DNA of 20,327 bases from positions 1 through 20,327 of the forward strand of contig NJDF01000003.1 of NCBI GenBank assembly GCA_002254895.1, given 5' to 3'. The position numbers were made by a program, and so were the translations under genes. The notes under the pieces were generated by a model, which was not told the origin of the DNA, did no database searches, and saw only the letters and a list, made by a program, of their open reading frames with translations. Shown in pieces: positions 1 through 6,441 of the stretch. Numbering within the stretch: position 1 is the first letter of the stretch; each line of letters opens with the position of its first letter. The DNA comes from Thermoprotei archaeon ex4572_64 (GTDB taxonomy: Archaea; Thermoproteota; Thermoprotei; Thermoproteales; Thermocladiaceae).

Positions 1-1593
1 TGGAGATGTCGTGAAGATCCTGAAAAAATCCTAATTGTAGGCTCATTAGAGGAGTTGAAGAAAGTTGCTAAAAAGTTACCAAATGTTACTGATGAACTAC
101 TAGTACATAGACCATGGATTGACATGATCGAAATAGAGACTAGTGACTGTAGGGAATGGATTAGAGAACCTTACGTTGTTGATGTATGGCTTGATAGTGG
201 TCTTGCATGGATTGCAGGTATTAATGGTGTAAGAGAGAGAGATCTATGGATAAAACTGTACCCCTTCACATGGATTACTGAAGGTATTGATCAGACTAGA
301 GGATGGTTCTATACACTACTAACAACAAGTGTTTTATGGTTTGATAAAGCACCATATGAGTCAATCCTAATTCAGGGACACGTAGTTGATAAGTACGGCC
401 AAAAGATGAGCAAATCTAAAGGTAACGTAGTATGGGCTAAAGATCTATATTCAAAATGGGGTGCAGATGCTACAAGACTTTACATACTCTACAAATCATC
501 ACCATGGGATCTCATGCACTTTGATCCTGATGAGATTGGTGAAGTTAGGAGAGTACTCTCTATCTTGTGGAATGTTGTGAAATTTGCAGATACATACATG
601 AAGCTCGATAAGTTTGATCCGAATAAGCATAAACTTCAGGATTTAATAGTGAAAGCCTTACCTGAAGATCTGTGGTTATTGTCAAGATTTAATTCAAGAT
701 TAAGAGAAATCATGAATCACATGTCTAGATATGAGCTACACTTAGCGACGAGAGAATGGATTAATCTTGTTGTTGAAGATTTAAGCCATAGCTATATCAG
801 ACTAATTAGACGTAGAGTTTGGACTGAAGAAGAGAAAGAGGATAAATATGCAGCCTATGCCGTTCTCTACGACGTTCTTAAAAAGACTATAATTGTAGGA
901 TCCATGTTCGTACCATACATTACCGAGTACTTATGGCAAGCCTTCATTAGAAATTATGAAGCTAATGAAGTTCCTAGTGTTCACCTTACCAGAATGCCTG
1001 AAATTATTGAAGAATTTATTGATGAAAACTTAGAGAGAACTTTCAACATAATCTTCAAAATCTTCTCAGAAACAGCAAATGCGAGAAGTAGGGTAGGCAT
1101 TAAGTTGAGATGGCCATTAAGAAAACTACACATTGAGTTGATAAGTAATAAGGAGCTCAAAGAATATTTAACTAAACTTAAGTACATAATTGAATATCTC
1201 ACTAATGTTAAGGAGGTTGAGATAACTCTTGAAAAACCTGAAGTAGACTTAAAGAATTATGAAGTTGTAGAGACTAGTGACTTCAAGATATATCTACACA
1301 AGGTTATTGATGAAAGACTTCTCTACGAAGCACTCGCTAGAGAAATTGTTAGAAGAATACAGTTTATGAGAGCTAAAATTAATTTGAGAGTTGATGAGAA
1401 GATAAGAGTGTACATCGATACTCAAGATAGAGAATTAATAAGAGCTGTTCATGAATTTAAAGAATACATTATGACTGAGACTAGAGCTCTCGAAGTACAT
1501 GTAGCTACCATACCTGAAGAATTCTTTACTATGGATTGGGAAATTGAAGGTAAGAGAGTTAGACTTGGAATTCAACAGAGTTCTCTATCCTAA
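1..1593 (+). CDS. ileS: Isoleucyl-tRNA synthetase, C-terminal part (5' end outside window)
   Basis: Charges tRNA-Ile with isoleucine in the cytoplasm. The frame is open from base 1, so the true start lies upstream. The visible 530 residues contain the class I motifs in order: VWLDSG, then GWFYTLL after an ITEGIDQTRG stretch, then KMSKSKGN at bases 403-426, whose KMSKS lysines stabilise the adenylate transition state. After it come the helical anticodon-binding region (RLIRRRVW) and a C-terminal tail. The N-terminal HIGH motif and most of the editing domain are not in the window. VWLDSG and the RLIRRRVW signature separate it from ValRS and LeuRS. Its last 35 bases overlap the 3' end of the convergent ASCH gene. 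Identification is firm; the only oddity is the antisense overlap at the stop. Confidence 0.96.
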   Translation, partial: WRCREDPEKILIVGSLEELKKVAKKLPNVTDELLVHRPWIDMIEIETSDCREWIREPYVVDVWLDSGLAWIAGINGVRERDLWIKLYPFTWITEGIDQTRGWFYTLLTTSVLWFDKAPYESILIQGHVVDKYGQKMSKSKGNVVWAKDLYSKWGADATRLYILYKSSPWDLMHFDPDEIGEVRRVLSILWNVVKFADTYMKLDKFDPNKHKLQDLIVKALPEDLWLLSRFNSRLREIMNHMSRYELHLATREWINLVVEDLSHSYIRLIRRRVWTEEEKEDKYAAYAVLYDVLKKTIIVGSMFVPYITEYLWQAFIRNYEANEVPSVHLTRMPEIIEEFIDENLERTFNIIFKIFSETANARSRVGIKLRWPLRKLHIELISNKELKEYLTKLKYIIEYLTNVKEVEITLEKPEVDLKNYEVVETSDFKIYLHKVIDERLLYEALAREIVRRIQFMRAKINLRVDEKIRVYIDTQDRELIRAVHEFKEYIMTETRALEVHVATIPEEFFTMDWEIEGKRVRLGIQQSSLS

Positions 1594-2158
1594 CAATACC
1601 TTTCTCTTTAAGTAATTGTAATGCTTTCCTAACAACTTTTCTAACAATCCATCTCTTATCAATAGTTCCATAAAGCTTTATAGCAACTCTTCTCAAACTA
1701 CCACACTTAATTATAAGTTCAAGTATCTTTCTCTCTTCATGACTTAACGGTAACTTATGCTTAAGTGCTAATTCAGCAATCTCTTTAGGTTTCATGTATG
1801 CATTTATAGCTTCATCTGAAAGGTCTAATCTTCTTACTATCTTAAATTCAAGGATAGATACCCAATCATTATCATTAACATTACCGTAAAGTCTCTTTAA
1901 CTCTCTAATCAATTCAGCTCTAGATTTAAATCCGTCAAGTTTTGCGTCATTATCGTCAAGTTCTCTAACTTTCTTGTAAGTAGTGTTTAGAATTTCAGCT
2001 TCAGCAATTATCCTACCTTGACTATGTATAAAGATTTTTCTCGTTAATGGTTTTACAATCCCTAATCTGATGGTTCTAGTAACATCACTACTTAAAATTT
2101 TACTCACATATCTTGAACTCAGCATTAAATGTCCTCTAAGTACTACAATCTTACTCAT
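1559..2158 (-). CDS. ASCH (PUA-like) domain protein with C-terminal helical region
   Basis: A 199-residue protein. The N-terminal half (about residues 1-105) reads as an ASCH domain, the PUA-like fold linked to RNA binding. It has a short beta-rich start (KIVVLRGHLMLSSRYVSKIL), a TIRLGIVKP strand, and the typical strand KIFIHSQGRIIAEAEI, followed by a helix (GFKSRAELIRELKRLYG) and a WVSILEF strand. Residues 110-199 are helical, basic and end in a winged-helix-like stretch (VVRKALQLLKEKGIVRI), which could be a second nucleic-acid-binding unit. The RNA target is unknown. The ATG at 2158 is preceded on the minus strand by TTTAAATA at 2199-2192, giving a leader of roughly 12 nt. The 3' end overlaps ileS by 35 bases tail to tail. 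The ASCH call is good; the C-terminal fold is inference. Confidence 0.72.
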   Translation of the reverse strand: MSKIVVLRGHLMLSSRYVSKILSSDVTRTIRLGIVKPLTRKIFIHSQGRIIAEAEILNTTYKKVRELDDNDAKLDGFKSRAELIRELKRLYGNVNDNDWVSILEFKIVRRLDLSDEAINAYMKPKEIAELALKHKLPLSHEERKILELIIKCGSLRRVAIKLYGTIDKRWIVRKVVRKALQLLKEKGIVRIENSVEFQV

Positions 2159-2191
2159 AAGCTGCGTACTTGATAGTAGTAATTTTTGAAG

Positions 2192-2224
2192 TATTTAAAG
2201 TTGTTATGAGAAATTTTAATAAAA
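2192..2224. promoter_or_regulatory. Divergent promoter region (ASCH gene / small membrane protein)
   Basis: The 88-base gap between the two divergent genes holds two TATA-like tracts. TATTTAAA at 2192-2199 reads as TTTAAATA on the minus strand and fits the ASCH gene start at 2158. TAATAAAA at 2217-2224 sits at -30 to -23 from the ATG at 2247 of the membrane protein gene. Placement is by spacing only. Confidence 0.4.
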
Positions 2225-2246
2225 AGTTTTGATTCAGAAAGTCTTA

Positions 2247-2519
2247 ATGAAGAGTTTTGAAGAGGTATTGACGATGTTAGTAAAGATTGTGAACTCCATA
2301 TACATTAGTTCAGGTATCGTGATATCTGCATGGTTTATATACTTGATAATTAATCACTATTACTTTCTAGTAACAACTCCCTACCTAGACATGCCCATCA
2401 TTAAAGGTGTCTTAATGTACATTATAGTACTTACAATAATTTTCACATCACTAAACATCACTAGAGAAGTCGTTAAGAGAGAGAAAAGAGAGGTTAAGAT
2501 TAGGAAGAGAAAGAGATAA
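2247..2519 (+). CDS. Small two-helix membrane protein, function unknown
   Basis: I do not recognise the family. The frame can begin at TTG 2229 or ATG 2247. I prefer the ATG because an AT tract (2217-2224) lies at the leaderless TATA distance from it and nothing comparable precedes the TTG. The 90-residue product has two hydrophobic segments: one around IYISSGIVISAWFIYLII and one around IKGVLMYIIVLTIIFTSL, joined by a short loop with Tyr, Pro and Asp. The tail is strongly basic (KREKREVKIRKRKR), which by the positive-inside rule puts the C-terminus in the cytoplasm, so both ends are probably inside. It is divergent from the ASCH gene and its stop is one base from the stop of the convergent ATP-cone gene. 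No catalytic motif is visible. Confidence 0.6.
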   Translation: MKSFEEVLTMLVKIVNSIYISSGIVISAWFIYLIINHYYFLVTTPYLDMPIIKGVLMYIIVLTIIFTSLNITREVVKREKREVKIRKRKR

Positions 2520-2520
2520 T

Positions 2521-2802
2521 TTAAAGTCCTAACTCCTTATCTGTTGCTCTTTTCTTAATAACTTTATCGAAAAATAGCCAATTTCTATACCACTCCTCAT
2601 TTACTCTTTTAAGTTCAAGCAGTAATTCTCTAGTTAAGTCTTTAGCACTAACTTTCTCTACATCCACGAACTTACACTCAACTTTTCTAGCAATCTTTCT
2701 AGCCTCCTCTACAGGAACACCAGCTTTCAACAAACTAACAACAAGTTTCTCAAGAATGAATGGTTCTTCTCTACCATCTCTTTTAACAACTACAGACACC
2801 AT
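2521..2802 (-). CDS. Stand-alone ATP-cone domain protein
   Basis: The 93 residues are nearly all ATP-cone: VVVKRDGREEPFILEKLVVSL at the N-terminus followed by helices (LLKAGVPVEEARKIARKVE, VSAKDLTRELLLELKRVN) and the C-terminal WYRNWLFFDKVIKKR. ATP-cones are the nucleotide-sensing regulatory domains of ribonucleotide reductases and of the repressor NrdR. This protein lacks the zinc ribbon that precedes the cone in bacterial NrdR and lacks any reductase domain, so it may be a free-standing nucleotide sensor; what it controls cannot be told from the context. The ATG at 2802 has TTATTAAG at 2830-2823 on the minus strand, about 25 bases upstream, consistent with a leaderless or nearly leaderless transcript. 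It converges on the small membrane protein gene with a one-base gap. Confidence 0.75.
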   Translation of the reverse strand: MVSVVVKRDGREEPFILEKLVVSLLKAGVPVEEARKIARKVECKFVDVEKVSAKDLTRELLLELKRVNEEWYRNWLFFDKVIKKRATDKELGL

Positions 2803-2852
2803 GTGGCTTTTCTCAATAACTAACTTAATAACATTACGTCATTGAGGAAGAG

Positions 2853-2860
2853 TTATAAAT
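2853..2860 (+). promoter_or_regulatory. TATA box for the k-turn small RNA
   Basis: TTATAAAT lies exactly 30 bases before position 2883, where the sequence turns abruptly from AT-rich to GC-rich. A second AT tract, GTTTTAAA at 2862-2869, could give a start about 10 bases later. Confidence 0.45.
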
Positions 2861-2882
2861 TAGTTTTAAAGTAGCTAATCAT

Positions 2883-2946
2883 GCACGGCTGAGAAGGCTT
2901 AGAAGCCGAGCGATGAGGCCGTGAGACGAACCGCGGGGTTCTCCAA
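2883..2946 (+). ncRNA. GC-rich small RNA with a kink-turn motif, possibly an atypical H/ACA-type guide
   Basis: A GC-rich island of about 64 bases in AT-rich flanks, in a position with no reading frame. CACGGCT (2884-2890) pairs with GGCCGTG (2916-2922) as seven base pairs including one wobble. Above this stem lie CTGA on the 5' side (2889-2892) and CGATGA on the 3' side, arranged as the GA/AG tandem plus three-base bulge of a k-turn, the L7Ae-binding element of archaeal box C/D and H/ACA RNAs. A small GGCT-TAGA-AGCC hairpin caps it. The 3' half holds a second hairpin, GAACC-GCGG-GGTTC. A TATA box 30 bases upstream supports a separate transcript. I see no clear ACA end or paired C/D boxes, so the class is uncertain. 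The 3' end is estimated from the loss of GC content. Confidence 0.55.
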
Positions 2947-2962
2947 TCATAATAAGATAATG

Positions 2963-2970
2963 TTTTAAAA
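2963..2970 (+). promoter_or_regulatory. TATA box before the cysteine-synthase relic
   Basis: TTTTAAAA lies 21-28 bases before the TTG at 2991, close to the leaderless spacing seen at hflX and the Sm-like gene. The promoter appears to have outlived the gene. Confidence 0.35.
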
Positions 2971-2990
2971 GATCTAGAATAAGTAATATA

Positions 2991-3488
2991 TTGGCGATCC
3001 ATATTGTGTCGAGTAAGGAGTGGAAAGTATTTGATAACGTTTATGAATTAGTTTCAGGTATTTGGCCTACACCTTTAGTTAAACTTAGACGTTATGGAGA
3101 TGTTTGGGCTAAGTTGGAGAGTTTTAACGCCTTAAGTTCAAGTATTAAGGACAGAGTTGTATGGTATGTAATTAACAAGTTAATTAATAATCACGTCAAG
3201 TTCGGCATGATTGAGGAAGCATCGTCAGGAAACACAGCTATAGCGCTTAGCTTATTCTGGACTTGGGTTAAGAAACATGCAGAAAGTATTGGAGCTTTAA
3301 ATATTAATCAATTCGAGAATGAGGATAATCCACAAGCACATTATGATTTAACTGGTAGTGAACTTGTTCAACAGTTTAAGATTATTGATAAGAAACCTCA
3401 AGTATTAATTGCAGGTATCGGTACGAGTGGACATATTGCTGGTATTCTACTGATTCCTTACACAGAAACACACACCTTATTAAACTAG
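2991..3488 (+). pseudogene. Degraded PLP-dependent cysteine-synthase-like gene
   Basis: The 165-residue frame starts as a cysteine synthase / cystathionine beta-synthase family enzyme: GIWPTPLVKL, VWAKLESFNALSSSIKDR (the Lys before Asp-Arg is the expected PLP-binding lysine) and EEASSGNTAIALS, the substrate loop. It then jumps from ALSLFWTWV directly to KKHAESIGALNINQF...LVQQF and PQVLIAGIGTSGHIAGI, the phosphate-binding glycine loop. The stretch that normally lies between these blocks, roughly 50 residues of the mobile small domain, is absent. After GHIAGI the match ends in an unrelated dozen residues and a stop, so the C-terminal third of the enzyme is also missing. No continuation is evident in the other frames just downstream. 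A fold with these losses is unlikely to work. The frame is still open, so decay may be recent or a short peptide may be retained. Confidence 0.72.
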
Positions 3489-3510
3489 AAAAATACGTAT
3501 ACTTCTAGGT

Positions 3511-3750
3511 GTGAATATGTATAGAATAATGATTAATAAAAGAATGGGAAGAGTGCTAGTTACAGGAAAAGAAAGTGACTTAGAATTAACGAATAGAGGT
3601 TGGAAGGTAGTTAAAGAATTTGATAAGTGGAGAGATGCTTATGAATATGCAAGAAAAGTCGCAAATAAATTTGATTACATACTTGAGTGGTACCTTGAGG
3701 AAGAAATTAACAGTTCAAGAAGTGTTAAGGAAATAGAAATTACTGGATAA
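3511..3750 (+). CDS. Small hypothetical protein
   Basis: I do not recognise it. The 79-residue frame starts at GTG 3511, with ATG 3517 as an alternative. TTATTAAA at 3478-3485, about 26-33 bases upstream, is a fair TATA box. The product has a beta-like start (MYRIMINKRMGRVLVTGKE), a GWKVVKEFDKWRDAYEYARKV segment that looks like one amphipathic helix, and an acidic end with LEWYLEEEI. It has no membrane segment, cysteine pair or known catalytic motif. Codon use matches its neighbours, which together with the promoter makes it likely to be real. It lies between two degraded regions, so it could be what remains of a larger accessory insertion. Confidence 0.5.
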   Translation: MNMYRIMINKRMGRVLVTGKESDLELTNRGWKVVKEFDKWRDAYEYARKVANKFDYILEWYLEEEINSSRSVKEIEITG

Positions 3751-3790
3751 AATCTCCAAACAATCTTTCACACATCATAATCTCTCAAAC

Positions 3791-3912
3791 GTGAACAATC
3801 TAGAATTGAAGGAACTTAAGAGGATGTTAAGATTGCGTAATTGAAGACCATTGTTGAGAAACACGTAATTGCTAATGACCGTGTTGAGTTAAGTGAGAAG
3901 TCGTGTGAGTCA
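3791..3912 (+). pseudogene. Possible relic of an unidentified coding sequence
   Basis: Two short coding-like stretches lie in different frames. From GTG 3791, NNLELKELKRMLRLRN is followed by a stop at 3842-3844. From 3841, one frame over, LKTIVEKHVIANDRVELSEK and CESW run into the tRNA-Leu gene. Both read like ordinary helical protein and together suggest a gene broken by a frameshift and cut off at the tRNA. I recognise no family and chance is possible. Confidence 0.2.
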
Positions 3913-4041
3913 TGGTGCGGGGGGTGGGATTTGAACCCACGCAGGCCTACGCCAGCGGGAATCTTGCGGGAATCCCCGACCTAAGTGCGGCGGTCTTCTT
4001 AACCGTACCCGCCCCCTTTGACCTGACTCGGGCACCCCCGC
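3913..4041 (-). tRNA. tRNA-Leu with about 41 extra bases in the anticodon region; CCA encoded
   Basis: On the minus strand the acceptor 5' strand GCGGGGG (from 4041) pairs with CCCCCGC, followed by discriminator A and an encoded CCA (3915-3913). The T arm is GTGGG-TTCAAAT-CCCAC. A long variable arm (TGGC-GTAG-GCC) together with discriminator A marks tRNA-Leu, not tRNA-Ser. The D arm carries the Leu-type AGGTCAAAGG. The anticodon stem is GCGGG/CCCGC, but 48 bases lie between its strands instead of 7. This implies about 41 extra bases, most simply an archaeal tRNA intron or introns. TTAAGA (4002-3997) fits T33, anticodon TAA (4001-3999), G37 and A38, so Leu(UAA) is my best guess. No single canonical 37/38 excision gives a proper seven-base loop, so the splice sites are unresolved. 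A TATA-like CTTAAAAA at 4079-4072 (minus strand) could drive it. Confidence 0.85.
3955..3974. repeat. 11-bp tandem duplication inside tRNA-Leu
   Basis: GCGGGAATC occurs at 3955-3963 and again at 3966-3974, separated by TT: an 11-base unit repeated almost twice. One copy includes the 3' strand of the anticodon stem; the other lies in the inserted segment. Either copy can pair with the GCGGG strand, so two alternative anticodon stems exist. Confidence 0.8.
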
Positions 4042-4090
4042 TAATCTTACTTAAATATGTATATTTCGTCTTTTTAAGCTTGACTCCATT

Positions 4091-4747
4091 TTATGGTAAT
4101 TTAGTTAATTTGTGCATTTGTGGTCTAATAATTACGTCTAAATCTTTCAACTCTTCATAGAGCTGAACGTACTTGCTTAACAACTCGTCTACACTATAGT
4201 TTAGATCTAATGGTTGTACATAAATCTCAATACCTAACTTTCTAGTAAATTCTAACCACTTCATGACGTACTCTCTACACCATTCAGGCTCTACTACAAG
4301 TTTTAGATATACTTGATGCTTCATTCTTATCCACTTAATGATGTTGTTCTTTACAAGATCTTCAAGATAGGGATAAATGAAGTCTTTTGGTGATACTATC
4401 AATCTTAAGTGATCTTTAACTCTATCTGAAAATTTGTACCAAATAGTTCCATTAGTCTCTACTTCAAAGATGTAGTTCTTAACGTTTAGTAGTTTTAGTA
4501 TTAATTCTTCCACTTCAGTAGCTTGAAGTAATGGTTCACCACCTGTAATTACAATTAATTTTTCACAACTCTTCACGACATGACTTATCAACTCTTCAAT
4601 ACTAAGTTCTTCACCACTACTCCACGCATACTTCGTATCGCAGAACCAACATTTTAAATTACAACCTGATAATCGAATAAATACTGCTGGTCTCCCAAGT
4701 GATGGTCCTTCACCTTGAATACTTCTGAAGATTTCACAAACTCTCAT
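4091..4747 (-). CDS. queE: 7-carboxy-7-deazaguanine synthase (radical SAM)
   Basis: QueE rearranges 6-carboxy-tetrahydropterin to 7-carboxy-7-deazaguanine using SAM and a 4Fe-4S cluster, on the way to preQ0, the precursor of archaeosine in archaeal tRNA. The N-terminus EIFRSIQGEGPSLGRPAVFI is the QueE signature. The radical SAM motif is Cys29-x3-Cys33-x2-Cys36 (CNLKCWFC). ITGGEPLL (about residues 67-74) is the SAM-binding GGEP motif. VETNGT and VSPK follow as expected, and the total of 218 residues is normal. The ATG at 4747 overlaps the queD stop by four bases (ATGA), so the two are translationally coupled in an operon with thrC. TgtA, which uses the final product, is encoded about 10 kb away in this window. 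No defects are visible. Confidence 0.95.
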   Translation of the reverse strand: MRVCEIFRSIQGEGPSLGRPAVFIRLSGCNLKCWFCDTKYAWSSGEELSIEELISHVVKSCEKLIVITGGEPLLQATEVEELILKLLNVKNYIFEVETNGTIWYKFSDRVKDHLRLIVSPKDFIYPYLEDLVKNNIIKWIRMKHQVYLKLVVEPEWCREYVMKWLEFTRKLGIEIYVQPLDLNYSVDELLSKYVQLYEELKDLDVIIRPQMHKLTKLP

Positions 4748-5157
4748 TCCTCTATTTCAACCCAGGAATTTCTCGTCTCATATAGTTTAAGCTTTGTTAT
4801 TTTTAAATCTAGATCTTCTCTATCAAGGTTCTCACGAATTCTTAACCATAAATATCTTGCAAGTTCTTCACAAGTAACTTCACTTAAAGGTAAGTACTTA
4901 ACGTGATCTTCATCTATGTTAATCATATTACGCATCTTTTCCGGAAGTATTAAGTGATGATCAAGTTCTGAAATTACGCTCTCAACAATTTCTTTCAGTT
5001 TTTTAAAATCTTCAACCCAAGGTAGTGGATTATCCTTTGTGAAACAAACTTCAAGAGTATAATTATGACCATGAATTCTATCACATCTTTTAGAAAGTTC
5101 ACTACTCAGTAAGTGAGCTATTGAGAAGGAGATCTTTACGCAAGTACTTAACCTCAT
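4744..5157 (-). CDS. queD: 6-carboxy-5,6,7,8-tetrahydropterin synthase (QueD/PTPS family)
   Basis: QueD converts dihydroneopterin triphosphate to 6-carboxy-tetrahydropterin, the substrate of the neighbouring QueE. Zinc ligands are visible: a His in SFSIAHLL and two in HGHNY. The Cys in SKRCDRIHGHNY is the expected catalytic cysteine. LDHHLILPE supplies the family Asp-His catalytic pair and CEEL-ARYLW the pterin-anchoring region. I place the start at ATG 5157, which overlaps the thrC stop as ATGA exactly as queE overlaps queD; an ATG nine bases further up (5166) would only add MDS. Length of about 137 residues is typical. A PTPS-family protein of other specificity is possible in principle, but the coupling to queE makes QueD the natural reading. 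Confidence 0.93.
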   Translation of the reverse strand: MRLSTCVKISFSIAHLLSSELSKRCDRIHGHNYTLEVCFTKDNPLPWVEDFKKLKEIVESVISELDHHLILPEKMRNMINIDEDHVKYLPLSEVTCEELARYLWLRIRENLDREDLDLKITKLKLYETRNSWVEIEE

Positions 5158-6359
5158 ACTATCCAAGTACTGTTAAGATTTATTACAGTATTTACAAGTT
5201 CGTCAATATTCTTTACATTTATTGTTTGAAAATCTTTCAAAATAACATCTGGATCTTTAAGTCCATGACCTGTAGCGACAAGTACTGTTAAATCCTTTCT
5301 ATCAATTACACCTTCATTTATAAGTCTTAAGTATGCTGCCATTGATGATGCGCTTGCAGGTTCAACACCAATACCTTCTCTGCCAAGTATCTTCTGTGCC
5401 TTAATTATCTCATCATCACTAACTGTAGTGAAGAATCCTCTAGATTCAGATACTGCTCTCCATGCACGATACCAGTTTACAGGTTTTCCAATTCTAATAG
5501 CTGAAGCTACAGTTCTAGGATTATCTGTAAAGAGTGGAAGGTTAAGTCCTTTAATCCATGCTGAAGCTATTGGTGAAGCACCTTCAGCCTGTACACCAAT
5601 CATTTTTGGAAGTTTATTACAAAGCCCAAGCTCGTGAAGTTCTTTAAATCCCTTCCAGATAGCGTATATATTTCCAGCATTACCTACAGGTACAATTACC
5701 CAATCAGGAATGCCTATTTCTTCGAAAACTTCATATGCAATAGTTTTCTGCCCTTCAAGTCTCCAAACGTTGAAAGAATTTAATGGATACACTAATCCCT
5801 TAACTTTACTATTAATGACTGTGCTGATAACTAGGTCAAGAGCTTTATCGAAATTTCCTTCAATTTCTACAATTTTAGCTCCATGAAGAATAGCTTGTAC
5901 AAGCTTACCTCTAGCTACTCCACCTTTAGGTAAGACTACCAAACATTCAATTCCAGCTCTTGCAGAGTACGCTGCTGCTGAAGCTGCAGTATTGCCTGTA
6001 GATGCGACGATTATGGTCTTCACTCTTATAGACTTAGCGATACTTACACCAACAGTCATGCCTCTATCTTTAAAAGATCCTGTTGGATTAAGTCCTTCAA
6101 ACTTAACATACACGTTACTTCCTGAAAGTTTAATAAGTGGTGTGCCACCTTCATAGAGAGTAACTATATTCTCATTGTCAATTTCTGGCAATAAGTCTCT
6201 ATATCTCCATACATGTACTCTTCTTTCAAACCTATCATTCCATGAAGGCCTAACTCTCTCAGATATTATCTTTGCATCAAGTAGTTCTCCACACTTACTG
6301 CATGCGAACTTATAAGGATCGGGATTGTATGATTTTTTACATCTAGGACATTCAAGCAC
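5154..6359 (-). CDS. thrC: Threonine synthase
   Basis: PLP enzyme that converts O-phospho-L-homoserine to threonine. The N-terminus is a small zinc ribbon (Cys4-Cys7 and Cys20-Cys23), common in archaeal threonine synthases. EGGTPLIKL is followed by NPTGSFKDRG, whose Lys97 is the expected PLP-binding residue. ASTGNTAASAAAYSARAG, PLNSFNVWRLEGQKTIAYE, PVGNAGNIYAIWKGF and VEPASASSMAAY are the other diagnostic blocks. The 401-residue length is normal and no lesion is seen, in contrast to the decayed PLP gene at 2991. The start is GTG at 6359. It is the first gene of an operon with queD and queE, with an ATGA overlap at its 3' end. I see no functional link between threonine and deazaguanine synthesis, so co-transcription may reflect genome packing only. 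Confidence 0.96.
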   Translation of the reverse strand: MLECPRCKKSYNPDPYKFACSKCGELLDAKIISERVRPSWNDRFERRVHVWRYRDLLPEIDNENIVTLYEGGTPLIKLSGSNVYVKFEGLNPTGSFKDRGMTVGVSIAKSIRVKTIIVASTGNTAASAAAYSARAGIECLVVLPKGGVARGKLVQAILHGAKIVEIEGNFDKALDLVISTVINSKVKGLVYPLNSFNVWRLEGQKTIAYEVFEEIGIPDWVIVPVGNAGNIYAIWKGFKELHELGLCNKLPKMIGVQAEGASPIASAWIKGLNLPLFTDNPRTVASAIRIGKPVNWYRAWRAVSESRGFFTTVSDDEIIKAQKILGREGIGVEPASASSMAAYLRLINEGVIDRKDLTVLVATGHGLKDPDVILKDFQTINVKNIDELVNTVINLNSTWIV

Positions 6360-6413
6360 GTATTTTCTAAAAACTCTACTTAAAGTGTTTCCATACTACC
6401 ACTGGTCTAGAAG

Positions 6414-6441
6414 CGTAATGTTAAGACTTTTAAGTATTACG
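6414..6441. repeat. Inverted repeat directly after the cobQ stop, possible terminator
   Basis: CGTAAT (6414-6419) and ATTACG (6436-6441) form a six-base-pair stem around a 16-base AT-rich loop that itself contains ACTTTTAAGT. It begins one base after the end of cobQ and lies upstream of thrC. It could end the cobQ transcript or bind a regulator before thrC. The stem is weak for a hyperthermophile RNA. Confidence 0.25.

Noticed and set aside
2881..2950. Reading the GC-rich island as a tRNA
   Set aside because: The GAACC-GCGG-GGTTC hairpin mimics a T arm, but there is no acceptor stem or anticodon arm around it.
3912..4160. An 82-residue open frame reading VRGVGFEPTQAYASGN on the plus strand
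   Set aside because: It is the reverse strand of tRNA-Leu; this peptide is a familiar artefact of translating tRNA-Leu/Ser T and variable arms.
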